Source: Alteromonas gilva
GTDB taxonomy: Bacteria > Pseudomonadota > Gammaproteobacteria > Enterobacterales > Alteromonadaceae
Direction of reading: 5' to 3'
NCBI RefSeq assembly: GCF_028595265.1
Contig: NZ_JAQQXP010000003.1
Location: 1-64,000 of the forward strand
Length of the DNA: 64,000 nucleotides
Positions 1-9,097 of the stretch are shown one piece after another. The notes beneath the pieces were generated by a model. The model was not told where the DNA came from. It searched no databases and saw only the letters and a program-made list of their open reading frames with translations. Every line of letters begins with the position of its first letter. Position 1 is the stretch's first letter. Position numbers and translations under genes: made by a program.

Positions 1-2
1 TT

Positions 3-121
3 TGTCTGGCGGCCATAGCGATACGGCACCACCTGATCCCATTCCGAACTCAGTAGTGAAACGTATTAGCGGCGATGGTAGTGTGGGGTCTCCCCATGTG
101 AGAGTAGCACACCGCCAGGCT
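3..121 (+). rRNA. rrf: 5S ribosomal RNA
   Basis: About 119 bases that follow the gammaproteobacterial 5S sequence: the 5' CTGGCGGCC helix, the internal CCGAACTCAGTAGTGAAACG segment, GATGGTAGTGTGGGGTCTCC, and a 3' CCGCCAGGC that pairs with the 5' end. The 23S gene must lie just before the window, so this is the tail of an rRNA operon. No tRNA follows. The exact ends are placed by comparison with E. coli 5S as remembered and may be off by one or two bases. Confidence 0.97.
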
Positions 122-133
122 CCAATTAAGAAG

Positions 134-163
134 AAGGCCCACTCAAATGAGTGGGCCTTTTTT
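134..163 (+). terminator. Rho-independent terminator of the rRNA operon
   Basis: An 11-bp perfect stem (AAGGCCCACTC / GAGTGGGCCTT) with a 4-base AAAT loop, followed by a run of T, 12 bases after the 5S gene. Confidence 0.95.
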
Positions 164-236
164 GTTTCTGCCCGAAAATAGCAATAACGCCAACATGCCT
201 GGTATATCAGGCGACGATCGTCGCCCGTATGGATAC

Positions 237-962
237 CTACGCTAATGGCGTTGCTCTGAACCAACCTGTGACGGCATATCGCGGCATCAGCGCAAAAGGT
301 GTGACATAAGTCACACTGTGAACATGTGTCACATCAAAAAGACTTAACGCGTTAAAGCCGGGCGCCCAGGCATCTCTTGGGGTGCCATCCTGCTGATAAA
401 ACTGCAGTAAGCCGCCCCAGTCAGGATGCCAGTTTTTAGTAAAATTCAACACATAAGCAACCCGTCTTTGTTCACTTTCATGAGTGTCTATATGGCGGGT
501 AAGAAACTGTCCTGGCGTAAACCGCGTTGCCTGGGCGCTGGCGGCAATAATATCCTGATGTCCACTTAACTTACGCACCCAGGATAGTACTGTGTCGCTG
601 TTAAGCCACTGGTGCAAAGCCCGTAAATTGGTAATTGACTCCTGCTCACTAGATAACTGATATCTGCCATAAATAAAGCCAACGCCTCTGGAGGCATTCT
701 GCATTGTTTCCCGATGTATCTTTTGTCTCTCCGGCCCACTGAGACTCCGCCACTGGCTATCTGTCAATTGACATGGCACGTTGTCTTTCACTAATGCAAT
801 ATCATAAGATGTCTGCTCTGATAAACTGGTATAGATATCTGCAGCATGCTCTGGTTGTAGAATGCGGCCGGCGCGAACGCGCTTATCATTGGCATATTCA
901 TTCGTTAATTGATCAAGGCTGATATTCTGATTAAAACTTAACTGCACTTGCGTTCCTATCAC
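237..962 (-). CDS. Fe(II)/2-oxoglutarate-dependent oxygenase (prolyl-4-hydroxylase-like)
   Basis: A 241-residue soluble protein. The C-terminal half carries the double-stranded beta-helix signature of Fe(II)/2OG oxygenases of the prolyl 4-hydroxylase type: H157-x-D159 within TRHIDTHES, the WGGLLQFY strand, a distal histidine (H215 in HVHSVTYV), and R228 in RYAVTGWF, which would bind 2-oxoglutarate. All metal and cosubstrate ligands are therefore present. Family members hydroxylate protein or small-molecule substrates; the substrate here cannot be read from sequence. No signal peptide is seen. It stands alone between the rRNA terminator and polB. The family is clear, the role unknown. Confidence 0.85.
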   Translation of the reverse strand: MIGTQVQLSFNQNISLDQLTNEYANDKRVRAGRILQPEHAADIYTSLSEQTSYDIALVKDNVPCQLTDSQWRSLSGPERQKIHRETMQNASRGVGFIYGRYQLSSEQESITNLRALHQWLNSDTVLSWVRKLSGHQDIIAASAQATRFTPGQFLTRHIDTHESEQRRVAYVLNFTKNWHPDWGGLLQFYQQDGTPRDAWAPGFNALSLFDVTHVHSVTYVTPFALMPRYAVTGWFRATPLA

Positions 963-1199
963 AGAGTTAATTATTTAGCGTGTCAGTAAATTATTGCTGT
1001 TATAGCGGTAAATCTGACTGAACCGGATTAGTTATAATCCTACCATGCCCGATGCGACTGATTTATACAAAATAGACCAATAGTCAGTATACCCATTAAG
1101 CAGGTTAAGCATTATCGGTGATACTGCCAGTAAGAGGTTCGTGCGCCAGGCTAACCCTTACATCCGGTGCATAGCGATTATCACCAACACAAACCGGGC

Positions 1200-3581
1200 C
1201 TAAAACAATCCTAATTGCTGATTAACCAGTGTCTCGAAATGTTTGCCTATGGCAGGCAGAATACTGTCTGCGATAGGGCGGATCTGTTTATCGATGTAAT
1301 GGTCGTAGTCGAGTGGATGACTGCGATATTCCGGTACCTGTGGTCCGATAGTCGTCATCACATAGTGAATGCTGGTACGCTTCTGATATTGCAGTGGTTT
1401 GCCATACTTGCGGTTTTGTTCATCGGCGTGGCGCGCAGCTTTAACGTGGGGCGGCGCTGTTTTAGTGTACTCCCGTAATGGTTTGCGTATTTGTTTGGTG
1501 TAGATTAACTGATGATCGAATTGTCCTGATTTTATACCGGTGATGATCTGGGTGACATAGTCGTTGACCGGCGTATCGCTGAAAATTTTCTCATATAACG
1601 CTTGCTGAAAATCCTTGGCGAGGGTGGTCCAGTCTGAGCGCACATTTTCTAATCCTTTAAATACAATCTCTGTGCTATCACCTTGTCGTATCAAGCCAGC
1701 ATAACGTTTTTTGCTGCCGGCTTCCGAACCACGAATAGTTGGCATAAAGAAACGCTCATAATGGGTTTCAAATTCAATCTCGAGATCGCATTGTACACCG
1801 TAATCTTTTTGCGTTTTATGCTGCCAGCGCTGATTGATATCCTGCTCCAACTGACGGCCAATGCGCTGGATCGCGTCAGCGTCGATATCCTGATCAATGT
1901 GGACAAACGTTGAGTCGGTGTCGCCGTAGATAACGTCGTAACCCGCCTGAGTTATCCAGTCGGCGGTGATTTGCATAATTTCATGACCGCGCATGGTGAT
2001 TGAGCTTGCCAGGCGGGTATCGTAAAACGGACACCCACCGCTACCCAGCACACCGTAAAATGAGTTCATCAAAATTTTAATGGCCTGCGAGCGTGGTTTA
2101 TCCTGCTGCTGTTTTGCTTCATCACGCTGCTGCCACAGACTGGTAATTATGTCGGGTAAAAAGTGCTTATCGCGGCTAAACAAGGCGCCCTTAAAACCGG
2201 GGATAGCATGTGTTGGTTGTTTTAAACCTTCTACCAGACCCAGTGGATCAATCTTAAAGGTACGAATAATAGACGGATACAGGCTTTTAAAGTCCAGCAC
2301 CAGGACATTGCGATAAAGACCCGGTTTTGAACTCATCACATAGCCTCCCGGGCTGGCCAGGCCGCCATCGTTCGGCCTGTTTGGGGAGATATACCCGGCG
2401 CGATGCAGCCTGGGAAGATAGAGATTAATAAACGATGCAACCGAACCGCCTGGGCGACCAAGTCTCAAACCGGTCAGCTCACTGCGCAGCATAAGAAAAT
2501 CGGTAAGTCTTACCTTATCGGCAATATCATTGACTAACACGCAATCCTGGTAGTTGTATGCCGCCAGTGCGCGCTTGTCGTGGTGAAACAAGTGCTTTAT
2601 TGCGCTCAGTTTGTCAGGTTCGTCAATAAGCTTATTTTTACCGAGGAGGTGGTTAGCGACATTATCCAGGGCAAAAGAATCAAATTGAAAAGTCATGCTC
2701 TTGAGCCCTTCAATACCGTCTATTACGGCTCTCCCTGGTACTTCAACTATCGCCCGGTTGTCGTCAAACACCCTGATCTCCACGGCAGCATGCTGACGCC
2801 CGAGACTGAGCTTAATACCACATCGTTTGGCGGCATCTGCCAGCACGGGTAGATCAAACTGTTTAACATTCCAGCCCAGCAGAATGTCGGGGTCGTGATG
2901 CTGAACTAACTGCATAAACGCCGCTAACAGGGCCTTTTCGTTGTCACACCATGTAATACTAAATGGCTGTGCGGCATCCTCGTCAGCTAACGCTCCTGGC
3001 GTTGAGTTGCTGTTGTCGCCAATCATTAATACGTTATTGAGTACGGGTGAGGCAATCCCAATTGAAAACAACTCGCCCTTTTCATTACACTCAATATCAA
3101 AAGAAAACGTCAGTAACCGGGTACGAAAATCAGCTGGCTTGAGGCGCGCGTTGTTAATGGTTTGACCATCCGCGCCGGGCTGCCCCCTGTAAGTGACACC
3201 ACTGGTAATAAAGCGCTCCATAAAAAAGCGTTCAGTGGTTTTTATATCCGCTTCGTAAAGTGTAATAGCGTGCTCGGCGCACAATCTTCTAAGTCTGTAC
3301 AGGAGTTTATCCTGCTGTAACTTGACCACGCTGACCGCTTCGTGGGTAAAAGTGGTAAGCGACAAGGGAGTAACTGACGCTGTAATCCCCTGCTCTTTGC
3401 ACAGACGTTTCAGTGCAGCGGTCTCTTGCTGGCTAACAAAACAGATGGCTGGCTCTGGTGGCGTAAGCAGGCGTTTGGGGCCGTCTGCACCAGCTAACCA
3501 TATCTCTATTTGCTGGGCTGAACCTCGGGGAATCATCCTGGCGGTTAACACCATGCCGTGTCCGGCTACAGTCTTTGTCAT
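1200..3581 (-). CDS. polB: DNA polymerase II (family B)
   Basis: A 793-residue family B polymerase, close to the roughly 780 residues of E. coli Pol II. The 3'-5' exonuclease Exo I motif is FDIE (D162, E164), followed by an exonuclease segment near 231-249 (DPDILLGWN). The polymerase motifs are DFKSLYPSI (about 430-438), KILMNSFYG (about 502-510) and YGDTDS (552-557). Pol II is an SOS-induced polymerase for translesion synthesis and replication restart. The ATG start at 3581 has only a weak ribosome binding site. It is divergent from the MBL-fold gene with about 95 bp between the two start codons. An imperfect LexA-like palindrome lies at 3596-3611. Confidence 0.96.
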   Translation of the reverse strand: MTKTVAGHGMVLTARMIPRGSAQQIEIWLAGADGPKRLLTPPEPAICFVSQQETAALKRLCKEQGITASVTPLSLTTFTHEAVSVVKLQQDKLLYRLRRLCAEHAITLYEADIKTTERFFMERFITSGVTYRGQPGADGQTINNARLKPADFRTRLLTFSFDIECNEKGELFSIGIASPVLNNVLMIGDNSNSTPGALADEDAAQPFSITWCDNEKALLAAFMQLVQHHDPDILLGWNVKQFDLPVLADAAKRCGIKLSLGRQHAAVEIRVFDDNRAIVEVPGRAVIDGIEGLKSMTFQFDSFALDNVANHLLGKNKLIDEPDKLSAIKHLFHHDKRALAAYNYQDCVLVNDIADKVRLTDFLMLRSELTGLRLGRPGGSVASFINLYLPRLHRAGYISPNRPNDGGLASPGGYVMSSKPGLYRNVLVLDFKSLYPSIIRTFKIDPLGLVEGLKQPTHAIPGFKGALFSRDKHFLPDIITSLWQQRDEAKQQQDKPRSQAIKILMNSFYGVLGSGGCPFYDTRLASSITMRGHEIMQITADWITQAGYDVIYGDTDSTFVHIDQDIDADAIQRIGRQLEQDINQRWQHKTQKDYGVQCDLEIEFETHYERFFMPTIRGSEAGSKKRYAGLIRQGDSTEIVFKGLENVRSDWTTLAKDFQQALYEKIFSDTPVNDYVTQIITGIKSGQFDHQLIYTKQIRKPLREYTKTAPPHVKAARHADEQNRKYGKPLQYQKRTSIHYVMTTIGPQVPEYRSHPLDYDHYIDKQIRPIADSILPAIGKHFETLVNQQLGLF

Positions 3582-3676
3582 GATTTCACGGCAACCATTT
3601 ATTTAATACAGGGTGGCGGCGACAACGTAGGAGTAATGGTATAGTGCACGCTCAATTGAATCGTAAAGTAGGTCGA

Positions 3677-4717
3677 ATGATAACGCCAAGTAGCCACCCG
3701 ATACCAGCGCCGGGCGAACTTTGTGAAGTCGCCAGTGGTATCTATTGGCTGCGGATGCCGCTGCCTTTTGCGCTGGATCATATTAATCTTTATGTACTTG
3801 AAGATGAAAAGGGGCTGTATCTGCTCGACACCGGAGTGCAGAGCTCCCGCAGTAAAGCGGTATGGCTGCATTGTCTGGCTGCACTGCATAAACCGGTGGT
3901 AGGTGTCATAGTGACCCACATGCATCCTGATCATTGTGGCTTAGCGGGGTGGTTATGCACAGAGTTCAAGGTGCCGCTGTGGATGAGTGCCCTGGAATAT
4001 TACGCCGCCAATACCACCTTTGCGCCCAACCCGGATGCTGATACTTCGGTAGAAATGGACTACTTTATTCAGGCCGGTCTCACACCTGAACATGCACAGC
4101 AATATGTCAGTGACCGTTCTGAGTATACTCAGGCTGTGGCCCCTTTGCCGCTGGCTTATCACCGGCTTATACAGGATGATACCTTATCGATCGGTGGACG
4201 CGACTGGCAGGTACTCACGTTTGGTGGACACTCGCCCGAACATGTTTGTTTATACTGCGCCGCCGACCAGCTCCTGATTGGCGGAGATCAAGTCTTACCG
4301 TATATTTCACCCAATATAGGCGTTTACAGCCGCGAGCCCGACGCCAACCCTTTGGTTGACTATTTTGCCAGTCTGGATACGCTGGCTAAGCTTCCTGATG
4401 AGACCCTGGTATTACCCTCCCACAATGTGCCCTATAAGGGGCTGGGCTTTCGTTGTCAGGCGTTACATGAGCATCATAACGCCATGCTCAACCAGTTGAC
4501 CGAATTTTGTCAGGCGCCACGAACGTTGCTCCAGTGCATGCCCGAGTTGTATGCCCGTGAACTCAGCGGTCAACTGTTGTTTTTTGCCCTGGCTGAAGGG
4601 CTCGCTCACCTGAATTATTTATACTACAACGGCTCTATGGCGCGGCAAAAAGATGCGGACGGTTGCTATCGTTATCACACCATCGGCCAACAGGACACGC
4701 CGGGCGGCGCTGAATAG
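3677..4717 (+). CDS. MBL-fold metallo-hydrolase
   Basis: A metallo-beta-lactamase-fold protein of 346 residues. The zinc motif THMHPDHCG (HxHxDH) is intact, and the later ligands are present in GGHSPEH, GGDQVLP and LPSHNVPYKG, so a dinuclear metal site is expected. The last ~90 residues form an extra alpha-helical domain, as in glyoxalase-II-like or thioesterase-like MBL proteins. I prefer the ATG at 3677 (MITPSS), which has AGG five bases upstream, over an in-frame GTG at 3644. It is cytoplasmic. The substrate is unknown. The gene ends only 7 bases from the convergent TPR gene and no strong terminator separates them. Confidence 0.85.
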   Translation: MITPSSHPIPAPGELCEVASGIYWLRMPLPFALDHINLYVLEDEKGLYLLDTGVQSSRSKAVWLHCLAALHKPVVGVIVTHMHPDHCGLAGWLCTEFKVPLWMSALEYYAANTTFAPNPDADTSVEMDYFIQAGLTPEHAQQYVSDRSEYTQAVAPLPLAYHRLIQDDTLSIGGRDWQVLTFGGHSPEHVCLYCAADQLLIGGDQVLPYISPNIGVYSREPDANPLVDYFASLDTLAKLPDETLVLPSHNVPYKGLGFRCQALHEHHNAMLNQLTEFCQAPRTLLQCMPELYARELSGQLLFFALAEGLAHLNYLYYNGSMARQKDADGCYRYHTIGQQDTPGGAE

Positions 4718-4724
4718 TCAGCAT

Positions 4725-5789
4725 TTATGACTGCTCTGCCTGCATGCGTTCAATAGTAGTCAACAGTAACTTGTCGTTCAGCGACTTCGCTTGTTGCCAG
4801 TTAATTTTTGCCCACCGCAGTGCCTGTGCCGGACGCTGCGCTATCTGCCAGTAGTACTGGGCCATTTCTGCAGCGTGAGTGGTTTCTTCATGTTGCTCAC
4901 GGGTGTCAACGCGTTGGGTCATTTTGGCTACCCAGCGCTCGGCATCGCCGGCTTGCAGCTCCGCAAGAGCCAGGTAAAGCAACATGCTGTCGTTTGGAAC
5001 AGGGTTGAACGCAACATAAGGCGCCAGTTCATTTAAAATATCCTGTCCTTCCCCTACTGCCAGCTTGGCCTTCGACCAGGCAACCCAGCTACTCACCGGC
5101 CAGTCACTGAAAGGTTGTGCTTCAAGATGACTGATGGCCTGGCGAGGTTGATCATTGTATAGCGCCATATCGGCCAATACCTCATTCACCCATACTTTTA
5201 CGGCGCTTGAGTCAGCTGCGAATTGCCCGGTTATTTTGAGCAGTTGGTTATAGTAACGGGGCGAGGGAGCCAGCTGCATTTTTGCTTCCAGCACGCAGGT
5301 GCCGATGACCACCGAAGACACCTTACCAAATAATTTTAAGCACTGTTTGACGGCAAGCTCAGGCTGGCCCTGATTTAAGGCTACATTGGCTTTGAGCAAC
5401 AATGCATTGGCTGAAATCGGCGATTGGCTTAGTAATATATCTAACTGTTGGTTGGCACCATCAAAGTCATGTTCATGTTGTAATAAGCGGGCATAAGCCA
5501 GGCGTTCGCGGGGCGTCATAGTGCCATTTACTGCCACCTCAACCAGCGTGCTCATGATGGGTGGTAACACCCGTTCATCAAATTCCGGACGCGTGCTTTC
5601 GTTTATCCAGTATTCTATTTTTTCAATTGACATGTTGGTCACAGTGACGCGTTCATTATTGAAATGGCCGCTGTGAGCTTGCGCTGGTTTGATCAGTATA
5701 AGCACCGCGCCAATAAAGGTTATTAATGCTGCGGTGAGTAATCCGGTCAGTGTCAGTTTAATTTGGAAGGTACGTTTCATTGTCGTCAC
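4725..5789 (-). CDS. Membrane-anchored TPR protein of the DUF4331 module
   Basis: A 354-residue protein with one N-terminal hydrophobic segment (about residues 11-34, ending PAQAHSG, either an uncleaved anchor or a signal peptide). A mainly helical body follows with TPR-like repeats, clearest around ERLAYARLLQHEHDFDGAN and NALLLKANVALNQGQPELA. It should face the periplasm. It lies at the 3' end of the DUF4331 / lipoprotein gene set and is probably part of that module, but the MITE-like element at 5795-6088 now separates it from the lipoprotein gene and ends 6 bases before its ATG. Its own ribosome binding site region may therefore come from the element. Confidence 0.7.
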   Translation of the reverse strand: MTTMKRTFQIKLTLTGLLTAALITFIGAVLILIKPAQAHSGHFNNERVTVTNMSIEKIEYWINESTRPEFDERVLPPIMSTLVEVAVNGTMTPRERLAYARLLQHEHDFDGANQQLDILLSQSPISANALLLKANVALNQGQPELAVKQCLKLFGKVSSVVIGTCVLEAKMQLAPSPRYYNQLLKITGQFAADSSAVKVWVNEVLADMALYNDQPRQAISHLEAQPFSDWPVSSWVAWSKAKLAVGEGQDILNELAPYVAFNPVPNDSMLLYLALAELQAGDAERWVAKMTQRVDTREQHEETTHAAEMAQYYWQIAQRPAQALRWAKINWQQAKSLNDKLLLTTIERMQAEQS

Positions 5790-5794
5790 TCCTA

Positions 5795-6088
5795 AGGGTC
5801 TGTTGATGTTTGGTGTACAAATTTGGGTCTAAATGAAAGCGTTTTAATCGCGAAACAGTCCTGCCGACCTAGTGGTTCTAAGTCAAAGGGCTGTGACAAA
5901 GAGTAAAATGCTTTCATGACGACCCCTTCGGGCAGCGCCCGGTAACCGGCTAGTGTGGGCCACTTATACTGCGTTGACTGTTTTTGATTTAGACTCACTA
6001 GACCTGCAAACAGTTATCTGGTCTAAATGGCCCACACTTGCCAGCTATGGACCGCTGCCAAAATGCACAGCAAACGTCAATAGACCCT
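5795..6088. mobile_element. MITE-like element (non-coding, inverted repeats, no transposase)
   Basis: The outermost 17 bases are inverted copies: 5795-5811 (AGGGTCTGTTGATGTTT) against the complement of 6072-6088, 15 of 17 identical. Similarity continues weakly for another ~12 bases. A second inverted pair lies inside: GTGGGCCA near 5955-5965 against TGGCCCAC near 6027-6036, with matching flanks of about 35 bases. TA dinucleotides flank both ends, as for Tc1/mariner/IS630-type insertions, but the exact junction is ambiguous by one base. No transposase can be read; the 68-codon minus-strand frame 5792-5998 only follows the repeat. It looks like a non-autonomous element or an IS remnant. Confidence 0.6.
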
Positions 6089-6112
6089 AGCAGCCGTCCC
6101 TGGCTTGTTGTT

Positions 6113-6607
6113 TTAGTCTACGAGTAAGTCATCGAATTCAGCAGGATTGGTCGCATCCTGAACATAAATCCGGCCGTTCAGCTTGATAGGTTCAGCAGTG
6201 GGAGCCTGACTAAAGGCGTCACGAATAGCCGCGGTTACCGAAACCTCCAGCGCCTCAATAGTAATGCTTACACTGCCGGTGACCGCATGCGCCTGCCCGT
6301 CAGAGACCGTAAAGGTAAAGCTATCGGTTCCCGTGATCTCGTCGAAAGGCGTATAAGTGAAATCGCCATTGGCACTCACTGTTACTGCGCCTAACTCCGG
6401 CTCGGCAGAAAGGGCGAAGGTCAGACCATCACCGTCTGCATCCGTGGCAGAGAGACTTTCTACGATCGGCGTTTCGGTTTGTGTGGTGAGCATCAAATCA
6501 GAAGCCACCGGCGCCCTGTTGATGTCTTGGTAGTCGTCTTTGCTATCACTGTCCAAACAGCCGGCTAACACCAGACTGGATGCACATAATGTGAGTATTT
6601 TACGCAT
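6113..6607 (-). CDS. Cadherin-like/Ig-like tandem-type lipoprotein
   Basis: A 164-residue exported lipoprotein: N-terminal MRKILTLCASSLVLAGC with a clean lipobox (LAGC) and cysteine at about residue 17. One cadherin-like/VCBS-type domain follows, recognisable by SATDADGDGLTFALS, GDFTYTPFDEITGTDSFTFTVSDG and VSITIEA. The last ~35 residues lie outside that domain. Such domains bind calcium and mediate surface contacts. It starts 11 bases after the DUF4331 stop with a good AGGAG ribosome binding site, so it is translated from the same message. It is probably anchored at the outer membrane beside the DUF4331 protein. Confidence 0.75.
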   Translation of the reverse strand: MRKILTLCASSLVLAGCLDSDSKDDYQDINRAPVASDLMLTTQTETPIVESLSATDADGDGLTFALSAEPELGAVTVSANGDFTYTPFDEITGTDSFTFTVSDGQAHAVTGSVSITIEALEVSVTAAIRDAFSQAPTAEPIKLNGRIYVQDATNPAEFDDLLVD

Positions 6608-6618
6608 AATATATCTCC

Positions 6619-8196
6619 TTACTCAGAGCCTGGCAGAGGCGTGGCAAGATAAGGGAAGCTGGTGTTGATCATCGACGCATCAAGCGGCGCGCCGTCGGTA
6701 AACGGAACATTGCCGACACTGGCATCGCTTTGTTCACACAGTCCCAGATTGGTTTCCACGCCATTCACCGGAATGGGATAGCACAAGCGACCCATCACAA
6801 CACGCAGGGCGATGTCGACCACGTCATCGCCGGGGCGGCGACCGTTGGGAAAGCCGGCTAAATCGTCACCAGCAACGCCAGCCCAGGACTGCTCTGCGGC
6901 AGGCGTGGCGGCAATCGCCGTATTTAAGCGCAGCATTTCTGATGGTGTAACGGTAGCAAGTTGGTTAACACCTTCGAAACCGGTTAGAAAAGCGGTAACT
7001 AAATCCATGCGGGGAAAGTTAGTGGGTGCCAGGGTTTCAATGTTGGCTCCCAGTGTTGAATTCACTGCATCGCGGAACAAAATGTTAAGTAATTCCGGTA
7101 AGGCCGGGTGGGTCACGTAGTCAGCAAACTGACCATCTTGCGATGGGTGCGACGTTGAGAACTTGTCTTTATCGCCAATACCGATGACCAGTTCATTGAC
7201 CAGCGGGTTACCTAAACGAGACACCTGTGTCATGGCGCCAGCCTGTACGTCGGGTTTAGCAAAGGTGGCATTGGGGTTTAAAATACGGGCCTGTGGCAGA
7301 CTCGCAGTTGTCCATGCGCCGATGGTGCCATTGCCATCGCCGGTAATACAGTTGGCGGGGACTTCCAGGGCAATACTGGTGACATTTTTATCTGCCAGGT
7401 CGTCGTTGCTGGTGTCCTGGGTAATACCGCCCGGGAAACCGGCACCATCACCTGCACCCGGCGCGCTATCGCCCTCTACCGGCACATAATTAACCAGGTC
7501 AAATGTCTTACCCAAATTAACCACGAAGGGGTCTTTACGTTGGCCAACAAACACACGGGCCGGCATATCACAACCGGGCAGCATCACGTCATACACAAAC
7601 TGATCGGCATAACGTTGGTATTCTGCTTCGCTGGTAAAGGTTTTATTGCCGATGTAATCAAGCGGCTTGGCAAAATCTGACCCTCCCATGGCGGTTAACT
7701 CAGTGCGCGCTCCGCTACGCATACTGCCCTCGACGAGCATCACTGAGTAGCTTTCCGAAAAGTTAACAGCGCTGCGGTCTTCTGCACTCACCGGGCCAAT
7801 GTTTTTTAATGGCACTTTAACGGAGCGCTTATCGCCATCGGGGCCAATACTTAAGGCTACTCCCTGATTGTCGGCGGCCAGCATTGCGTTAAAGTTAAGC
7901 GCAAAGCTGATGTCTTCCATGGCATCACCGTCATTGTCGATATGAATGGCATATTCGGCATCGGGGTCCATGGCAAAGTAGTTAGGACCGCCGTAGGCAT
8001 CCTGTAGCGGGATATAGTTTGCAATCAGGGTGACATAACCTTCGCGGCCACTTTCGTAACTGTTAAAGGCGTAAAAGTCGGTACTGTCCAGAGCCGGTGC
8101 GCGAGCGATATTTGGGGCTTCGCGGTGGCTGGATGCATACACGGCAGGTGCTGCCAGAGCAGCACTAATGACGGTTGAGAGTATTAATCGTTGCAT
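6619..8196 (-). CDS. DUF4331 family secreted protein
   Basis: A 525-residue exported protein. It has a cleavable signal peptide (MQRLILSTVISAALAAPAVYA) and then the DUF4331 start SSHREAPNIARAPALDSTDFYAF. Acidic calcium-like loops such as HIDNDGDAMED are visible. The biochemical role of DUF4331 is not established; members are often found beside ECF sigma factors, TPR proteins and HupE-type membrane proteins. No HupE-type gene is present here. Upstream at 8231-8260 is a promoter matching the one before the sigma gene, so this gene is the likely main target of the ECF factor encoded by its upstream neighbour. Confidence 0.85.
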   Translation of the reverse strand: MQRLILSTVISAALAAPAVYASSHREAPNIARAPALDSTDFYAFNSYESGREGYVTLIANYIPLQDAYGGPNYFAMDPDAEYAIHIDNDGDAMEDISFALNFNAMLAADNQGVALSIGPDGDKRSVKVPLKNIGPVSAEDRSAVNFSESYSVMLVEGSMRSGARTELTAMGGSDFAKPLDYIGNKTFTSEAEYQRYADQFVYDVMLPGCDMPARVFVGQRKDPFVVNLGKTFDLVNYVPVEGDSAPGAGDGAGFPGGITQDTSNDDLADKNVTSIALEVPANCITGDGNGTIGAWTTASLPQARILNPNATFAKPDVQAGAMTQVSRLGNPLVNELVIGIGDKDKFSTSHPSQDGQFADYVTHPALPELLNILFRDAVNSTLGANIETLAPTNFPRMDLVTAFLTGFEGVNQLATVTPSEMLRLNTAIAATPAAEQSWAGVAGDDLAGFPNGRRPGDDVVDIALRVVMGRLCYPIPVNGVETNLGLCEQSDASVGNVPFTDGAPLDASMINTSFPYLATPLPGSE

Positions 8197-8230
8197 AATG
8201 TTACCTGTTTGTCGTTGAGTTGTTACTAAA

Positions 8231-8260
8231 CCAAACGCGCAGGGTAGTCAGGTGGATGCA
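8231..8260 (-). promoter_or_regulatory. Predicted ECF sigma promoter of the DUF4331 operon
   Basis: On the minus strand: TGCATCC (8260-8254), a 16-base spacer, then CGTTTGG (8237-8231), ending 35 bases before the ATG of the DUF4331 gene. The same hexamer-spacer-tetramer arrangement occurs before the ECF sigma gene at 9661-9692, and the spacers differ in sequence. The link to this sigma factor is inferred from this repetition and from gene order. Confidence 0.65.
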
Positions 8261-8336
8261 ACAAAATTTAAAAAAATAAATAAAAGTTGTTTTTGAATTG
8301 AATTAACTCAAATGAAGTGGCCCTAAAAAGCAGGTA

Positions 8337-8356
8337 GGGCCTGCAATGGCAGGCCC
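8337..8356 (-). terminator. Terminator of the sigma/anti-sigma operon
   Basis: An 8-bp perfect stem GGGCCTGC / GCAGGCCC with a 4-base loop. On the minus strand it is followed within a few bases by a TTTTT run. It lies about 40 bases after the anti-sigma stop and before the DUF4331 promoter, so it separates the two transcripts. Confidence 0.65.
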
Positions 8357-8392
8357 GTGTCGGGTTTAAATTAAGGACGCTATGTTACGTCA

Positions 8393-9097
8393 CTAAACGG
8401 CACTGATGGGGGCAATGTAGAGTATTTCGGTGGGGGAACCGTCAGGTGAGCCGCCGTTAGGTTCAAGGCTTACCGCCAATGCCGCAATATCGCTTAGGTT
8501 AAACCAGCCCGGTCGGTTAAGCGCAAGTTGTCCACCTTCCGGTAGCAAACCTAATGAAATCGGCGCGCTGCCATCGGCGGGCACCATCCACAGCTCAAAG
8601 TCTTTGTCAGTGCGGGCAGTTAAGTTCGCGGTTGAGCGCACCGCCAGTGACGACTGACTGATCTCAATGAGCCACAATGGTCTGGCTTCGTCATCGGCAA
8701 CCACGGCTATGTCGGTGACCGGTGTCACTTCAGGCGCAGTGCCTGGCATCATCACGACAGCAATCACTATTGCCGCTGCAGTTGCCAGGCCCGCAATGGC
8801 TTGCCATAGCACCGGGCGCGGCGTTGGTGATGTACCAATAGGCACCACATTATCCTGCTGTTCAGCGCTCAAACCCAGTTTTTGTTCAATGGCTTGCCAT
8901 ACTCGCACCGGCGGTTCAACCGGCGGTATTTGTTGCCCCAGGCCGTTTAAATACTGCTCCCATAACCAGGTTGTTTCGGTAATAAGCTGGCTTTGCATCA
9001 TCAGTTGTTGATAGCGTCGGCGGGCGCCACCGCGTAATGTGCCCAGCACATATTCGGCCGCCAGTGCATTGCGTAAACTTTCTTTTCTGTAATTCAT
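8393..9097 (-). CDS. Anti-sigma factor (RskA/anti-sigma-K type)
   Basis: A membrane anti-sigma factor of 234 residues. The N-terminal helix bundle contains AAEYVLGTLRGGARRRYQQLM, typical of the RskA-type cytoplasmic sigma-binding domain. A single membrane segment follows (about residues 91-114, QAIAGLATAAAIVIAVVMM), then a periplasmic domain with DKDFELWMVPADGSAP, typical of the anti-sigma-K C-terminal domain. The chosen ATG at 9097 overlaps the sigma stop as ATGA, showing translational coupling; an upstream in-frame ATG inside the sigma gene is less likely. It should hold the sigma factor inactive at the membrane until a periplasmic signal arrives. Confidence 0.88.
   Translation of the reverse strand: MNYRKESLRNALAAEYVLGTLRGGARRRYQQLMMQSQLITETTWLWEQYLNGLGQQIPPVEPPVRVWQAIEQKLGLSAEQQDNVVPIGTSPTPRPVLWQAIAGLATAAAIVIAVVMMPGTAPEVTPVTDIAVVADDEARPLWLIEISQSSLAVRSTANLTARTDKDFELWMVPADGSAPISLGLLPEGGQLALNRPGWFNLSDIAALAVSLEPNGGSPDGSPTEILYIAPISAV

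Noticed and set aside
300..315. A perfect CRP half-site pair TGTGA-N6-TCACA
   Set aside because: It lies inside the coding end of the oxygenase gene, far from any start codon, and the bases encode normal residues (VTYV). Probably chance.
5792..5998. A 68-codon minus-strand frame
   Set aside because: It lies within the inverted-repeat element and follows its repeat arms; no family resemblance or ribosome binding site.
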